Assembly: GCF_002105155.1 (NCBI RefSeq)
Contig: NW_019028985.1
Location: 248,001 to 312,000 of the forward strand
Length of the DNA stretch: 64,000 nucleotides
Direction of reading: 5' to 3'
DNA from: Lobosporangium transversale
Taxonomy: Eukaryota > Mortierellomycota > Mortierellomycetes > Mortierellales > Mortierellaceae
Positions 1-11,226 of the stretch are shown here, one piece after another. The position numbers and the translations under genes were made by a program. Below the pieces are notes generated by a model. That model had not been told where the DNA came from. It did no database searches and worked only from the letters and a program-made list of their open reading frames with translations. The number at the start of each line of letters is the position of its first letter. The first letter of the stretch is position 1.

Positions 1-95
1 TGGAAATGATCGTATAGAGGGCGAGAGGTATCGGAAGAGAATTGTGGCAGAATAGAGGAACCAGGTTTTTGATGAAGCAGTGGAGTAGAGGCCAT
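1..95 (-). CDS. 5' end of an unidentified gene running off the left edge
   Basis: On the minus strand an ATG at 95-93 opens a frame that stays open for 31 codons to the window edge. It begins M-A-S-T-P-L-L-H-Q and is rich in Ser, Pro and Leu. GCC as second codon is a favourable start context. The 1 kb upstream (96-1130) is strongly pyrimidine-rich on the minus strand, the same signature seen upstream of the confident minus-strand genes at 5979, 18565 and 43851. Too little protein is visible to name it. The call rests on the start codon plus leader composition and could be wrong. Confidence 0.45.
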   Translation of the reverse strand, partial: MASTPLLHQKPGSSILPQFSSDTSRPLYDHF

Positions 96-102
96 AATGT
101 CC

Positions 103-133
<31 letters not shown>

Positions 134-2467
134 AAAAGAAAAGAAGCAGGGGCGTCAAAATTTAGAGAATCGCGGAGAAATAAAAATAAACTTGGGTTGA
201 ATACAAAAAGGGCAAGAATGATACGGCTGCGAAGTCGTTGGACGGAAACGTTAAAAGAGACAAGTTTATCAGTTTGTTTTGGTCGTTTTTTTTTTTTTTT
301 TTTTTTTTAATCGCGTGAAAGTGAAATTTGGCGTAAGAGTTGGGATCTACAAAGAAAAATGGGAAACAATCGAAATGTTGAAACGGGATGTAATAAAGAA
401 TGATCCTAAAAATAAGGATGGTGTAACAGGTGAATCGTGGAGATGAGCAATGTCAGGTGTAGGTTATTCAAAATGCGTGATGTTGGTCGTGATTCTCTAG
501 ATATTGGTTGCCAAAGTGATGAAGTAATGGTTTTTTTTTTCTTTTTTTCGTTTATTTCCAGCGTATTGAGGTCAACAGGGCTGTTATGATAATCGGAAGT
601 CAGGGGAAAAGGGGTTGAGTAAATGGGCAAGTGAGTGCCAAACAGAATGGAGGGCACGCGAACCCCAGCTGCAAGATGAAAATCGCGATGTTGAATCGAT
701 ATTGTTCACTTGAATCTATCCCAGTGTGGCGTAAAGTAAGTGTTGAATTTGGACAATTTTCTTTTTGTCGCACGGATGAGAGCACGAAATAAAGAATAAA
801 TAAATAGGTAAATGAATAAAAGTAAAAAATAAAATTTATAAAAGTTAAAAAAAAAAAAAAACGATTGATAATAAATAAAACAGACAGAAGATGGGGAACG
901 GGAAATGGTAAGAGAAAGAAAGAGAGCAGCAAGGGGCGTAAGTGTGTATGGAGAGCAGGATGGGGCAGGGAAATGGAAAAAGACCACCGATGTTGATGTT
1001 GCTGCTACAAAGTTTTGTCAGTATGAAGGAGAAAGACAAGAAGAGGTAAAGAAGCTACTATATACAGAGGAACGAAAACGAAAGAAAGGAAAGTAAGGAA
1101 GCAAGGTGAACAAGGGAAAGTAAGAGAGATCCTTTGTCTTTAAATATACGGCCACGATTTGAATTCAGTAATCAACAAACTGCAATATCATTCATACAAT
1201 TCCAGGAACAAAAACCAAAGAATAAGGGACAAATGTGTTTAGGTTATTTCAGGTTTGTTTATTGATCGTAATTTGTTATCGGGAACAATAGTCATTCTTA
1301 ATTATTAGATTGCTTTGATGCATTGGTTCATCACACATCCAATTCAACAATCCTTGGCCAATCACCGCTTCCGCCCCTCTACGTCCTCCTGTCTCTTCTG
1401 TGGAGTGGCCAAAGCCTTTCTCTTGTATGCTTCGCCTTCCCTTTTACTCATTGCCATACAGAGTCTCTTTTCTTTCAACACTTGGGGCTGCACAAGCTAT
1501 ATCCAAGACGTCTTTTGTTCCATCAAGTAAACAATATTGAAGATGTGAACAAATGTCATTAGCAAGAGAAAGAGATGTGTATTTCTAGATTCTGGACTAT
1601 AGAATACTTCAGCGTAATCAGACCCGTTTAATTTTTTTTTTTTTTTTTATCGAATAAAAAGAACATAAAAAAAAGCTTAATGCTTTAGCGTCATGGTAGT
1701 CTATCAAGAACCAATACTAAAATAATAATGTCATGGACCATCGACTACGCTAGCTACGATGTTATATACTAGACTATAATATGCCTGTAGATTGATTGCT
1801 GACAAACTTACATGTGTTCCTTCTACGAAGAATAAGCCAGGTTTCCGATCCTCCTCAGGTCTTCATTACACAAATTAATATCCCTTTGGATCACTAGACC
1901 AAAAAAACAAAGAGAGATTGGTAGATAAGGCTTTATGAATCTACCAAATGTAGACTTGTAATCCAACTTTGGTGTATTATTGCACTATCAAAAAGTCATC
2001 TGAACCCTCACGATCTCCTTACTTTGGAAGTATTGTTCGTTTCCGTTTTTACAAATTAACATATTCTAAATGATACGTTACCCAGACCATATGCATTTTT
2101 TTTTTCTTTTTTACCAATGTTCCTAGCACTGGTTTGTTTATTTTAGCCATCTTTATCAATCCTTAGTCACCCATTCAAACAAAAAGAATAGGAACCAGGG
2201 ATTTCAGTTTCAACGCCCCCCTCCTTTTCCACTCAGAGCCATCAAATCCACTCATTCATCCAGAGATTGCACAATTCATGTCATTGGTGAATGCTTTGAA
2301 TTCTGATCTATTGTTTTTTGTGCCTGTGAGATTTACGAGCCTTTTGACTTTTATTGGTTGAAAGTGGAGACTTCGGAAATGAACCAAGAGTTGAAACACA
2401 AACTTTTTTTATTTTACTAAACTATTTCCTCTCCCTGATCTTCCCCTCTTTGCTCTCTCATCCCAAG

Positions 2468-2500
<33 letters not shown>

Positions 2501-2994
2501 CTTTATTTTTTCGTTTTGTTCCTTTCCTTGGTAATAAAGCAATAAAGTAATAAAGTATCCCGGAGAGAAAACAGGGAGAGATGCACTCGAGTTGGCCGTT
2601 TTTTTTTTTGAAAGTCCGCTGGTGGAAAGTAGACTTGTCTCAAAATGGAAAGTTTGATGCTTGTGATCTTTTTGGGATTCCAGGGTCAATTCAATAGACT
2701 GGTAACAATCAGATATCCAGAAAACCATGTTTCAGATGAACCCTTTTAAAAAAAAAAAACTCTCCCCTATAAGCCACGTTGGAACTCAAACTGAGCTTTA
2801 TTACAAGCGTCCTTATTCTTACTTGCATCATTGTTCATGTAATCTCAAGAAAAAAACAAAAACGGTTCGCTTTTAAATCATCGCTATTTCGATTAGAAAA
2901 TAGACACTACACTGATAAAATAGGTTTATTTACAAAAATTCAAATGCTCGAGTGAAGAGTAAAATTATGTGTAATATGGCAACGTGAAGGCACT
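96..2994. other. Intergenic region; leader/promoter of the left-edge gene and homopolymer tracts
   Basis: No supported gene. Bases 96-1130 are purine-rich on the plus strand, read here as the pyrimidine-rich leader of the minus-strand gene at 1-95. Long homopolymers occur at 103-131 (A29), 286-308 (T23), 1632-1648 (T17) and 2470-2500 (T31). Short open frames around 1315-1562 and 2354-2545 lack domain-like sequence, and the latter is mostly the T run. The right part is the downstream flank of the gene that stops at 2995. Confidence 0.5.
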
Positions 2995-3267
2995 TCAAGC
3001 CTGTAATATCGTCTCTGTAGTGGATGAGGCTTCAACTTGAAGTTGAGATGATGATGTCTGACAGCTGCTAGAATGACTTTTTGCTTCCATACCAGTGCCC
3101 GGACCTGCTCCCCATAAGAGTTGCTCGATGGCACGGAAGTTGCTCGTTTGTGTGAAATGAGGTCCATAAAGCGCTAGAAGTAACTCTATCGAAACTTGCG
3201 CTGGATGGCGGATTGAGAGCAAGAAAGACCATTGTGTTGGTGCAGATTTGATCATTGTGCGGAGGTG

Positions 3268-3298
<31 letters not shown>

Positions 3299-5979
3299 GG
3301 TAAAGAACAAATGACGTGCCACGTTAGTATTGTTATTATTTTCCTGTTATGCAAAAGAAAAAAAAAAAAAAATTGTAGCTTACTCTGTAGGTTTATAACG
3401 ATATTAAGCTGCTCTCGCATTCGATGAAGGATTCGTGTGCATTCGTCTCTTGCCTTTGACTCTTCGATTGGCCAAGGATTCATGATATTGCTTCGAGACG
3501 CCTTTAACTCCTGAAGAGTTCCCATGCTTGGTGTAACTGTACCATCTTTCCATGGTTTGTATTCAGACATATCTGACCCCTCAGCTATCGCGTGGGCTAG
3601 TTTCAAATAAACAAGTATTGCGAGCGTAAGTCGAATGAGAGAAATCGAGACTCGAGATATATGTAGCATTTTATCATCATTATAGGCCAGAAAATGTCTT
3701 TCAAACTTACATCGAATGATGGCTGCTGCTCGATGTTTCTTCTTCAAAGATAGCTCCAAATCCGATAATGTAGGCTGTGGTATCTTTTGGTTGGTCGCTG
3801 TAATACCAATCCCCTCCATGCCCGATGGTGATGTGGAAGTTTCATTTGTAGAGGTCCTCGGCGAATCTGACATCCCAAGGGATGTCCCTTGCGTGGATGT
3901 AAATAAACTCGGAAGAGCGGGCTTTGTGTTTGAGGTGGGGATTGGCTTGGAACTGAAGATTTTATTCCTTGGTGGCCTCCGAATACTATCTGGGATCATC
4001 TGTCGCTCTCTCTGCTGCCGTAGCTCCTCTTCCCAAAGACCTTTTATAGAGCTTAAAGCGCATGGATATTGTCGAACGATCTTTTTTCTCCTCAGAGACC
4101 GTCCAAGCGCTGCTTTGGTCATACATTCAGTAGATTCATTTGCTCCCCTCGCAATGGAATTTGCATGAGAATCAAGATTGCTAACTGCTGAGAGATCATA
4201 GATAGACGACGAAAAAGAATCGGCTTGTCGAGCGTCCATTACATCCCAAAAGTCTTTCAGGGTAAGTAATTTCACATAATGCGAGGGCGATAATGAAGAC
4301 GTCCATTTGGTTGGGAATTGATGTATCTTGCGTTTCTTAATTGATTTTATCCACTCTGGATAATAGTCTGTCATTCGGGACGCTACACTTAGAGGTCGGA
4401 ATAGCTCGAATGCGTTTGTGAATTGCCTCTTTCGACAATGACAGCTATCAACGTAATCACGACGATGCGTGCAGGTCAGAATGGCACTGTTCCTACTGTC
4501 ATCATGATCAGATTCACTGTGTCTAAAGTGAAACGAGCGACGTAGCCGCTGTAGTTTTCTTGATTTCCTGTTTGCATGCCCCTGCTGAGGCTGAAACCAC
4601 GTGAGAACAAGTGTTGATGCATCAAAAGCAAAGCTCTTCTCTGTCAACTTGTTGGATGCACCCATTAAGCCTTGGTTATTCTCCTTTTTAACAAAACGTT
4701 GAAAATCATTCTTTGTTGATTGACTTGCCAGACCATGTTGGCTCAATTTGCTCTTCCTTCTCTTCTTGGCACTAGAGAATGAATCACAACTTTCAACGCT
4801 CGTTGTCCGCTTTTTGCGTTCAGCACCAATGGCCAAAGACTCCACCAGCTCATCTCCTGAATCATCATCCTCCTCCTCCGTGACAGAGTAATATTGCCTT
4901 ACTGCCATGCTTGATAGCTTACCACCAGACTTTATTTCCGAGAATGTCTGCTCTTGGGTGGTAACAGGATTTGATAGAGTCGATCCAGCTGTGTTAGAGT
5001 ACGATGTAATGATGTAGTTGCTGGTAATTGTTTCTTCACAAAATACAATCTCGCATGAGCCACTGCCGCTGCTATTGTTACTGATATTGACGTTAAACAT
5101 GTTTATGTTGATGTTGTTGCTGTCTGATTGAGTGGGACAATTGTGTTGTTCGTGATCAAGTCCGTGTCTGTGTTCGTGTTTGTGATCGAGTGGACTGTCC
5201 GATGACACCATCGCTTCAGCATTGTTCTGTGCCTCTGATATAGAAGCAGCAGTGGCCATAACTGAAGAAGTGCTTGTTGAGTAGATGATGTGTGAATGTT
5301 GAGTTAAGAGTGGGCTCTCTAGGCCGTCAACATCGCTGCCCCTGTGGAATTGCGGCTCCGACAGTGCTTCATCCCCTGTCTGTTCTTTTCTTTCGTCGTG
5401 CTCATTATGGGCCGTGCCTGAGCCTGTGTCTTGAGAAGGGACTGCGTTGTCAGTCGAGTCTGGACTTGAAACTTGAGGTGTTACCTCTGTTGCCGGGCAA
5501 GAAGGAGAGAGGTACTCCAAGACGGGCACAAGACGTTGCTCTAATGTTGGCGAGGGCTCTGTAGCTGATAGATCAAGGGGTTCAGAGTGATTTAGGAGGG
5601 CAGGTTTGAAAGGGGCTCCTGGAATAATACATTTACCAAGATTAATGATGGAGCTTGTGTTGCCGCTGTTACCATTGTTGTTATCGTTATGGCTATTGAT
5701 GATAATGGTATCTTTGATGCCATTAGAGGAGCGGCCATTGGCGTTGATGGCATCATTATTGTTGTGGTTGTTATTAGGGTTGCTTTTGGAGGATTGATGA
5801 TGAAACAACGTATCGAAGAGTGGGAAGGTCGGATGGAATGATGATAATTCGCAACTAAGGTCTAGAAGAGAAGGGCTGCTATCAGAGCCAGGTGTGGTAG
5901 ATTGAGGACAAGGAGACTCGTTATGAAGAGATGAGGCAGTGGATGGCGATGAGTCAGAGGGGCATGAATGGAGCTGCAT
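2995..5979 (-). CDS. Unrecognised low-complexity protein, about 918 aa, three exons
   Basis: I do not recognise this protein. The ATG at 5979 is followed by about 480 residues rich in Ser, Asn, Thr and His, with runs of Asn and an acidic stretch (EEEDDDSGDE). A basic cluster (AKKRRKS) could be a nuclear localisation signal. The middle region has many basic and aromatic residues (MTDYYPEWIKSIKKRKIH) and looks folded. Two introns are inferred on the minus strand, 3710-3597 and 3383-3270. Both are 114 bp and phase 1. The second has a TACTAAC branch site and ends in an A28 run directly before the AG. Splicing gives a helical C-terminus (IRHPAQVSIELLLALYG). Because both introns are multiples of three without stops, an unspliced frame of 994 codons is also open. 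A nuclear regulatory role is only a guess from composition. Confidence 0.75.
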
Positions 5980-7057
5980 TCCAGCGGAATTGTGATGGAG
6001 GGTAATAGACTAGAACTGATTTAAGTCAGAAAGAACAGGCAGTAGAGTTTTAGACTAAAATAAATAAAGAGAACTTTGGGAAGTAAAAAGAAAAATGAGA
6101 GAGCAAGGATAAAGAATGAATGGAATGTATTATAACAGTGGTGGCGGTGGAGGCAGTAATTGTGGTTCCTAGTAGTTGTCGTAGCAGTTGTAGAAGAGTA
6201 ATAGTGAACAAAATGGAGAAAAGGGAAAAAGTAATCTATTATGGGAGATGTTATCTGTGTATATTTATAACGTGTATGTTTGTGTATCAATGAAAAGCGT
6301 ATTTGTGTCTTTGTGTAAAACGAAAAAGAGAGATGGGAGAAAGAAGGGATAGAAACGAAAGGGAAAAAAAAAAGAATTAAAAAAGAAAGAGAGAGAGAAA
6401 TGTCGTGTGGTGGAAAACAAACAAAAAAAAAAAAAAAAACTAGGATGGCGGAGAGAAGAGAGAGGGACGGTGATGTGCCAATGCCAATGCCACTGCTCAT
6501 GACGCCTGTTGTCATCGTATTGTGTATATTTAACAATCACCATTCGATACCAAATCATCGCATGGCGCCAATTGGTGCAAACCTAAAAAAAAAAAAGGTC
6601 TAGTTTGCATATTCAGCAGAAATACATGGTCTGATGCATCATCCATGTACCACTCATGCATCGTCGTCCGTGTCTCTGTAGTCTAGTCTTTTTCTCTTTT
6701 CTCTCCGCGAGTGGACAGTGCGCATAAAATAGTGTAAATCTTGCATGCGTGGTATGTGAATATGGGATATGTATTTATATTCTTAGAACTTTGACAGATG
6801 CCAATGAGCTGAATCATTGCCCCTTGTGGAGTAGATGCTTCACAAAGGTATAGAAACCTGATTGGTGGCCGTGCCCCAATGACTATTATATATATATAAA
6901 TCTCGATATAATTCACAAATAGTAATTTTTCCTTTTGTATAAAATGCATGCTTACATGAGCTTTCTCTCAAATATGGAAAAACGCAAATCTGTTGCCACT
7001 GTCGTTCTGAACACTTTCTTGTAAACATGTGCTGTAATTGCTATACTACAATCGACG

Positions 7058-7078
7058 GTCTATGCGTTACGCATAGAC
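7058..7078. repeat. Perfect 9-bp inverted repeat with 3-nt spacer
   Basis: Left arm GTCTATGCG (7058-7066), spacer TTA, right arm CGCATAGAC (7070-7078). It could be a hairpin or a dimeric regulator site in the divergent promoter. No known motif is assigned. Confidence 0.6.
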
Positions 7079-7449
7079 AGTTTTGGATCAAGTCCAGAGT
7101 AATTGACTTCATTAAAACTCAAATGGAAAGCGATGTAGATCATGAAAGCCGTTATTGTCAAAGCACAGCTGGCTTTAAACTTTGTTAAAGGGAAAGAAGA
7201 AGAGAGAGGGATGGTTTGCTATTTGATAAAAATGATGCTTGTGGCTGAGGTCTTGAATGTTGCGTGTTTGTTGCTTCATTCATATTTCATTTAAAAAAAT
7301 AAGAGTGAGGGGCTGCACAGGTGGTCATTGGATGTATCAGCAGGGGGAATGTGGGGTGCCTGTGTCACATTGAGCGAATGCACACGCATCTACTCAGCCT
7401 TGATAACATGCTTTTGTAATAAGGGGCAAAAGGAGGTGGATGCCATAGC

Positions 7450-7468
7450 CATAGCATGCCATGCTATG
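7450..7468. repeat. Perfect 9-bp inverted repeat with 1-nt spacer
   Basis: Left arm CATAGCATG (7450-7458), one C, right arm CATGCTATG (7460-7468). It lies about 465 bp upstream of the Sel1-repeat gene start. A regulator site is possible but not shown. Confidence 0.55.
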
Positions 7469-7932
7469 TCATCCTCACTCACCCTAAAAACTCGCTTGGG
7501 CAGACTGACAGTTACTTCGACTCTTTATTTTTCTTCTTCCTTTTCTTCTTCAATCGACCTTTTCACAACGCGTTTCATTTTGTTATCCATTGTTGCTCCC
7601 CTGTTACTTATTATTTCTACGTGCGTTTGACATCGTTTCAGACGATGCATTAACAAAAAGAAAAAAAAAAAAAAAAAAAAAAAAAACTTCATTTCCAAAA
7701 CCTCATTTCTCTCTTCCTTTTATTGTCCACAACTCACTTGGTCTCCATTCATTTGTATTGCATTGACATTTCATTCCACTACCCTATTTTATTTTTCTTT
7801 TTCTTTTTCTTTGAACACTCTCTAAACTCACATTTGCCAAACACGACTCGACTTCACTATTCTTTTACAATTTCATATCCACGAGTATCTCTCTTCCTCC
7901 TTCTCTCTTTATTTTATTGTTTCCTGCGTTAG

Positions 7933-9458
7933 ATGAGTATCTTTATACAGTATCAGGATTTACATATCCCCATCATCCCAGAGGTTATGATCGAGTTTGA
8001 CACAGTTGATGCAGACGACGAAGGAAGCCTCCTGTCCCGTTCTACATCCTTGGAATCTAAAAACAACGTAGTCATTTCTACTACTACCGGTTCTATTACT
8101 ACTGCTGCCAAAGAAGCCATCCAAAAGAAAGGAAAAGTTATAAGAGATTCTGAAGAACTAAGGTAAAAAAAAAAAAAATTGCACCAAACCCATTTTTCAT
8201 GCTCTCCCTCTTCATTGTTCCTTCATGGCGTTTATTTCATAAAAATCTAGATTTTCTTTTCAATTTATACAATTTCAACATTGATGATCACAATATTTAT
8301 TTTTTTTTGGCGGCAACCTTATTCTAATTTCCCCCGAACTTGCCTTGGTGGCGCCCTCTCACCGACAAAGGTCCTGGGTACCTCCATTTGGTCTGAGGCA
8401 CTTTTGGAGAGCTATGTCTTCTCGCTAATAACAATATAACTATATTATGTTTGATACATTGTTATTTAGCCTTGTGGATAAAGAGGAATTCGCATACCCT
8501 ACAAACTTGACATCCAGTGAGATTGATGTGTCACATCTAAACGATGGAGGAGTCGAGCAAGGAGGATTGTGGTCAGATCGATCCATCAAAAAAATAGAAT
8601 CTACTTTGGATTCAGAAAAAGACAGTAGTCATCATAATGATGATGAGCTCTTGACTGTCCAAAGAAATGGCCACTCTCGAGCAAACAATCCGAGCTCTGG
8701 TTCTGATTTGATCCAAGTCACAGTCGAGGATCTTTTAATCTCAGAGGAGCAGAATCGTACCATTAGAGCCAACACTCTTAGGCAATTGAACGGACAAAAA
8801 AAGAACGAGATCAACAAGGTGCACCCAGAGCACTCAGAACACCTAGGAGAGGTTGATCACGCTTATGAGCATAAGAGCGTAGTAAAAATGTCGCCATCTC
8901 CTACCATGACGACGACGGCTAATTCATCAAACTCTTCAAACTCGACGAGCTCTGTGACCATGACTACGATCACAGCCACTATTCGTACGACGAGTGACAA
9001 GGCGCGTTCGATTCTCTTTGATGAGGATATTGCTTTAGAGGTGCATAGTGATAGTGAAGAGGAGAAGCGACAGCAACGCACTCAAGGAGAGGAGAATGTA
9101 GAAGAAATAAAAAATAAGAAGCCGCAGCAGCCACAAAAGGGAGCCGGAAGCCAAATGCGCGGGAAGGATAGCAGCAAGAATGCATTTCAACCATTAGCGC
9201 CCAAGGCTTTGACCCCTGCTCAACAACGTGAAGTCGAGGCAGATGAAAATATTCAAAAGGCCATTGAGCTACATGAAAACAACCAGTTGGAAGAGGCAAC
9301 ACGCTACTTTGCGCTTGCAGCTCAATCAGAGAATCCTCTAGGACAACTAATGTATGGACTCTCGTTGAGACATGGCTGGGTAAGGCGTAACCTTTTATTT
9401 TTACGACTCAATTTCTTTTAATGTCAGATAATTTTGCGCCGTTATTAATGACCTTCAC

Positions 9459-9489
<31 letters not shown>

Positions 9490-10929
9490 ATGCAAATCAA
9501 ATCCTGCAGAGGCCATCAAGTACCTTCAACGAGCGGCAGAGTATGCAATGGGAGAATTGAATGAGCTCAATCCAATTACGCCCTCTCCCCAAATAAGCAC
9601 GGGAATACCAATAGCATCAACTTCTACTACACCTCAGGAACTGAGTGTAGATGAAAAGCGACAATCTTCTTCAGCTCTTTCGGACCGTTATAGCGAAAAT
9701 GATAGCAACGATAGTGCAAAGCCTCGCGCTTCTCAACAGACATTGCGTCGTATGGGCAGCATGGATCGAAAGGAAGCAATAGCGATGGCTCGAAGGGAAT
9801 TGGTGATGGCTCTGTATGAACTAGGAATGTCTTATCTCAAGGGTTGGGGTGTCAACAAGGACAAAAAGGTTGCATTCACTTACTTTAAAATTGCAGCAGA
9901 TTTGGTAAGGTCCCATTAAAAAATAAAAAAAACCCCTCGAGCCAAATGATTTTTTTTTTTTTTTTTTTTTTTTTCCCTTCATTGCTAACCACTTTTTTTT
10001 ATTTCATACAATTATCATAGGGTGATGCCGACTCCCAGAACGAGACAGCTTTATGCTATTATGAGGGGATTGGGATCGAAAAGGATATGTACGAATCCGC
10101 TAGATATTATCGAATGGCCGCTGCACAGGGTGCTTCCCAGTTAGGCAACTCTTGGATATGGAAACCTAAATATGATCAATACTGTGCGGCCGAGAACGCA
10201 GGCCGAGCCATTGAAGGGACTCTTCACAGCATCACTAATACAGTTGGAGGGATCGGAGGCTCTAAGAAACCTCAAGATAAGACAAAGAGGTTAACGACCG
10301 CTATCCAAACAGCCCTTCTTGGATCTTCTTCGTCTAATGTTAATGCCAATCCAAGCACTAAGAGCGGGATAACGTCATCATCCTTATCGGCATCTTCATC
10401 AACCTCTTCAATATCCGCCTCTGTACTTGTTTCGCCTTCGTCACCACTAGCACAATATAGCATCTCGAGCATCGCATCTGGATTGGCTTCTGTCACCGCA
10501 GCCACCACCGGAGTCGTGGCTCCTTCTTCTTGTAACAGTTCTATTCGGCAATCATTGACGTCTCCATCAGCGACAACAACGCCAACACCCTCCATCTCAG
10601 ACATACGAACTGTGCCACTGCCACCACCACCACAGACAGCGTTTATCAAAACTACAACTCGTGGACGATCGTTGTCAGTGGTCTCGGCCTCGGCCTCATC
10701 CCCTACTACCCCAACGTCTCCTCTTTCGTTCACTTCATCCACCACTGCAGCCTCCCCTACCATTTCTGAGGCGGCGGTGCATACTATCACGGCTATGACT
10801 ACGGATAGCGCAGCACCAAAGAATATAACATCTTCTGAACAACTATCTGATAAGAAGAAAAGTCGTTGGAGTCTATGGGGTGGTCTTCGCTCCACTCCTC
10901 TCTCTTCATCGGCTGTTACAACTTCATGA
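7933..10929 (+). CDS. Dsf2-like Sel1-repeat protein, 821 aa, four exons
   Basis: Exons 7933-8162, 8470-9379, 9488-9904 and 10021-10929 join in frame to 821 residues. Residues 1 to about 330 are acidic and Ser/Thr-rich. From about residue 335 to 570 come Sel1-type helical repeats: one ends at LRHGW|GCKSNPAEAIKYLQ across the second intron, and others are YELGMSYLKGWGVNKDKK and ALCYYEGIGIEKDMYESARY. The segment closes with LGNSWIWKPKY (560-570), which I associate with the S. cerevisiae Dsf2 family. The C-terminal 240 residues are Ser/Thr/Ala/Pro-rich. Sel1 repeats are protein-interaction scaffolds, and fungal members of this group are linked to polarity and cell-wall regulation; the exact partner is unknown. 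The second intron ends in an A28 run directly followed by G (9459-9487). Confidence 0.85.
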
Positions 10930-11226
10930 CATGCAGATACAAAAATTTATAAACACATATTTTTATTTTTTTTTATTTTTTTTGGAATAATAAAAGGGGG
11001 TCGTAACTCATGAAAACATTAGCATAACAACAGATGTCAAGGAAAGGAAAAAACTACATAAAAGAGTGGGCTTGTGTGAAGATGGATTTTTTTTTTTTTC
11101 TCTTGTAGGCATCAGTAAGTGTAGTGTAGAAGGAGGAATTTCATCACAAAAGAAATGAAAATACATCACGATAGAGGATATTACAAGTTATAGCAATTGT
11201 AAAAAAAAGCGGAGGCAATGAACACT

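Larger units (their letters stand above)
5980..7932. other. Divergent intergenic region between 2995-5979 (-) and the Sel1-repeat gene (+)
   Basis: No gene is supported. Bases 6020-6550 are pyrimidine-rich on the minus strand and probably form the leader of the gene starting at 5979. Bases 7700-7932 are pyrimidine-rich on the plus strand and form the leader of the Sel1-repeat gene. Two perfect short inverted repeats lie between them at 7058-7078 and 7450-7468. An A run sits at about 7663-7686. Confidence 0.5.

Noticed and set aside
1315-1562. Plus-strand frames of 71-79 codons
   Set aside because: No start context, no domain, no splice partner; composition like non-coding flank.
6021-6558. 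Phe/Ser/Leu-rich minus-strand frames (171 and 97 codons)
   Set aside because: Low-complexity readings of the pyrimidine-rich leader of the 2995-5979 gene.
10272-10895. 207-codon open frame opposite the last exon of the Sel1-repeat gene
   Set aside because: Mirror of a Ser/Thr/Ala-rich coding exon; Val/Ala/Asp-rich with no domain, no introns and no leader.
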